Shown here one piece after another: positions 7,242 through 8,920 of a stretch of DNA of 8,920 nt. The position numbers and the translations under genes were made by a program. The notes beneath the pieces are model-generated. The model had not been told where the DNA came from and did no database searches. It saw nothing but the letters and a program-made list of their open reading frames with translations. Source of the DNA: an uncultured Lachnospiraceae bacterium (GTDB lineage: Bacteria; Bacillota; Clostridia; Lachnospirales; Lachnospiraceae); NCBI GenBank assembly GCA_910583815.1, contig CAJTZB010000102.1, forward strand, positions 1-8,920, in the 5' to 3' direction. The number at the start of each line of letters is the position of its first letter. Positions within the stretch are counted from its first letter, which is position 1.

Positions 7242-8027
7242 CTAATTTCTTCCGTACACTTCTATCTGCGTCAGTGCAGGAAACGGCGATTCATCCTCTG
7301 CCTTCTTCAGTTTGCAGAGCTTTACCCAAGAAATCGTCTTTTTCTCAAAGGAAAGCTCCTGCGGGAGACCGCTCTTTCTAAGTTTCCATTCCATTTCCGT
7401 CCCATCAGAAAATTCCAATGTGACCTGCGTCCACCAGCTGTCATGTGGAAAATCTGCCCGAAGTGTCAAAGCTACTTTATCTGCTTCTACTTCTCTTCCA
7501 AAGTCAAGCAGAAGTTCTGCATCTGGATTGCGGTTAATGCCCCAGGATTCATACGGCCATTCTCCATGAGAACGGTTTTCACAGACACCGTCAATCGCAT
7601 TCCTCGCTGCAAATACCGCTTCTCCGCGAGTTTCCACATTAGCCGAAGCATGCGGATAGCAATGCGTATCACCGTGCTGGTCATTCACATTCAGCGCCAG
7701 ATTGCGGTATGCCGACACTTCATCTGTCCTTGCCATCCTGACATGAAGATAATGCCTGTTTCCGGAAAATGCTTTTGGTGAATAAGAAATTCTCTTTTCC
7801 CCAAACGGAATCATATATCTTATAGTATCTGTCATATAGCAAAGGGAGTGCCCCATTGCATCATCCACCTGCAAGAAAATATGGATATTCTTTTCCGAAG
7901 TCTCCAGTATAATGCAGTCTCCCTCCTGATATTCCGCAGCATAAACCAAGCTTGCAAAATCCTCTCCACTGCTGACACACAGCGTTTTTCCTTCTCTGTT
8001 TTGAATTTTTAAAGATAATGTCGCCAT
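7242..8027 (-). CDS. Discoidin-like (F5/8 type C) carbohydrate-binding protein, cytoplasmic
   Basis: A 261-residue protein of all-beta look. The C-terminal part (about 123-259) resembles an F5/8 type C or CBM32-like jelly roll: YPHASANVETRGEAVFAARN with AIDG (124-147), GEWPYESWGINRN (155-167), AELLLDFGREVEADKVALTLR (170-190), a WWTQVTLEFSDGT strand pair and a closing PALTQIEVYG (250-259). The first ~120 residues are a second beta-rich region that I do not recognise. No signal peptide, membrane segment or catalytic motif is visible, which is odd because such domains usually sit on secreted enzymes. The start at 8027 has AAGGAAA 7 nt upstream, and the gene follows the 52-residue membrane protein by 17 nt. 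Binding of sugars or a non-catalytic partner role for the neighbouring enzymes is inferred. An intracellular hydrolase of unknown type is the alternative. Confidence 0.75.
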   Translation of the reverse strand: MATLSLKIQNREGKTLCVSSGEDFASLVYAAEYQEGDCIILETSEKNIHIFLQVDDAMGHSLCYMTDTIRYMIPFGEKRISYSPKAFSGNRHYLHVRMARTDEVSAYRNLALNVNDQHGDTHCYPHASANVETRGEAVFAARNAIDGVCENRSHGEWPYESWGINRNPDAELLLDFGREVEADKVALTLRADFPHDSWWTQVTLEFSDGTEMEWKLRKSGLPQELSFEKKTISWVKLCKLKKAEDESPFPALTQIEVYGRN

Positions 8028-8044
8028 TATAGTTTCCTTTCTGC

Positions 8045-8203
8045 CTAGAAGATCAGCTCCGATTTCTTTTTTAACAGCTTAACACCGTATACTGTCAAAA
8101 ATGCGCTTCCTACAGTAATCAGAACGCCAGCCACAGTCAGCAAAATACCCACTACAACATTAAATACTCCTGCATGCTTCATAACCAAATAAATCTTTTC
8201 CAT
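8045..8203 (-). CDS. Small glycine-rich membrane protein (52 residues)
   Basis: The protein has a charged N-terminus MEKIYLVMKHAG, a long hydrophobic stretch from about residue 13 to 44 rich in Val, Leu, Gly and Thr, then a basic tail KKKSELIF. The hydrophobic part is long enough for one long or two short membrane passes; the C-terminal Lys cluster would favour an inside C-terminus. The start at 8203 is set by AAGGAAA 7 nt upstream; an in-frame ATG 20 codons earlier has no ribosome site. The 12-nt string GCAGAAAGGAAA before it recurs before the next gene. The pattern resembles a small-protein family I associate with Lachnospiraceae, of unknown function. It lies 92 nt after pyrE and 17 nt before the discoidin-like gene. 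A TATTAT box (8249-8244) is a possible -10 but lacks a good -35. Confidence 0.72.
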   Translation of the reverse strand: MEKIYLVMKHAGVFNVVVGILLTVAGVLITVGSAFLTVYGVKLLKKKSELIF

Positions 8204-8295
8204 ATCTATTTCCTTTCTGCGGTTTGCGAAAATTCTAAAATGTATAATAGCGTCTGTGTACAAGTATCTTTTGGCATCTAAAATCAGAATCTTGT

Positions 8296-8920
8296 CTACT
8301 TTGCCCCATACTGTGCGTAATATTCTTCCAGGGCTGCCTTTATTGTATCATCAATTAAAATATGTCCACCGCACGGCCTGTTATAAAGATACTCTGTTAC
8401 CTCCGCCATAGAAACAATGGCAGCCGTCTGAAATCCATACAGTTCCGAAATCTCCTCCAGAGCGCTCTTTGTTCCTTTGCCACGCTCCATACGGTTCAAT
8501 GACACCATCAGCCCCTTTATTTCTATATTGCCTTGTGCCTTTAATATTGGAAACGTCTCTTCAATGGATTTGCCGGAAGTCGTCACATCTTCAATAATGA
8601 CAACACGGTCTCCATCCTTTAGCTTACTGCCAAGCAGGATCCCTGCATCTCCGTGGTCTTTTTCTTCCTTACGGTTAGAGCAATAGCGAAGCTCCTTGCC
8701 ATACAGCTTACTGTACGCAATCGAAGCTGCGACACTTAGCGGAATGCCTTTATATGCCGGTCCAAACAGAACATCAATGTCATCGCCAAAGTTGTCATGA
8801 ATCGCTTTCGCATAATATTCCCCCAACCTGCTTAACTGAGAACCTGTCACATAGGCCCCTGCATTCATGAAAAATGGAGATTTTCTGCCGCTTTTTAAAG
8901 TAAATTCCCCAAACTGCAGC
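8296..8920 (-). CDS. pyrE: Orotate phosphoribosyltransferase, 5' end cut by window
   Basis: The frame is open from the right edge, so the gene is partial: 207 residues are visible of a family length near 220. It makes orotidine 5'-phosphate from orotate and PRPP in pyrimidine synthesis, in the cytosol. Visible features are FGEFTLKSGRKSPFFMNAG (3-21 of the visible part), FGPAYKGIPL (52-61), the flexible loop KEEKDHGDAG (84-93) and the PRPP-binding motif VVIIEDVTTSGKS (106-118). An ATG at 8868 falls inside the conserved GRKSPFFMNAG segment and is an internal Met, not the start. No terminator is seen after the stop, so readthrough into the 52-residue gene is likely. The gene is a housekeeping marker beside the accessory region. 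Confidence 0.96.
   Translation of the reverse strand, partial: LQFGEFTLKSGRKSPFFMNAGAYVTGSQLSRLGEYYAKAIHDNFGDDIDVLFGPAYKGIPLSVAASIAYSKLYGKELRYCSNRKEEKDHGDAGILLGSKLKDGDRVVIIEDVTTSGKSIEETFPILKAQGNIEIKGLMVSLNRMERGKGTKSALEEISELYGFQTAAIVSMAEVTEYLYNRPCGGHILIDDTIKAALEEYYAQYGAK

Overview
The window looks like a chromosomal accessory region from a Gram-positive gut-type anaerobe, most likely a member of the Lachnospiraceae (Clostridia). The reasons are moderate GC, strong AGGAGG-type ribosome sites, U-tract terminators, a clostridial-type PyrE, a tiny glycine-rich membrane protein of a kind I associate with that family, and a hairpin repeat whose 15-codon reading frame I associate with Lachnospiraceae genomes. 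The taxonomic call is inference, not a database result.

Layout from left to right. Positions 1-54 are a (CTGT)n tetranucleotide array cut by the window edge. An alpha/beta-hydrolase esterase (306-1178, +) follows and ends in a strong intrinsic terminator. All other genes are on the minus strand. A RimJ/RimL-type GNAT acetyltransferase (1279-1845) is convergent with the esterase and has a compact, highly structured repeat element (about 1856-1959) immediately upstream. Next, reading leftward on the minus strand from 7142, is a tight three-gene unit: a heparinase II/III-like protein (7142 to 5316), a DUF2264 protein (5285 to 3204) and a GH88 unsaturated glucuronyl hydrolase (3148 to 1991). Further right are a discoidin-like (F5/8 type C) protein (8027 to 7242) ending in its own terminator, a 52-residue membrane protein (8203 to 8045), and pyrE (8296 to the right edge, 5' end missing).

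How the genes may work together: none of the polysaccharide proteins has a visible signal peptide, so the set appears cytoplasmic. The simplest model is that imported acidic oligosaccharides are cut by a lyase-fold enzyme (heparinase II/III-like), processed by the DUF2264 protein, and the resulting unsaturated uronyl residues are removed by GH88. The esterase could strip O-acyl groups and the discoidin-like protein could bind the glycan. No transporter, regulator or secreted depolymerase is visible, so the substrate cannot be fixed. Glycosaminoglycans fit the GH88 plus heparinase-like pair, while an esterase would rather suggest an O-acetylated plant or microbial polysaccharide.

The most interesting items are the DUF2264, heparinase-like and GH88 trio as a candidate uncharacterised intracellular uronide pathway, the repeat element with mutually exclusive helices and a possible pseudoknot, and the long tetranucleotide array.
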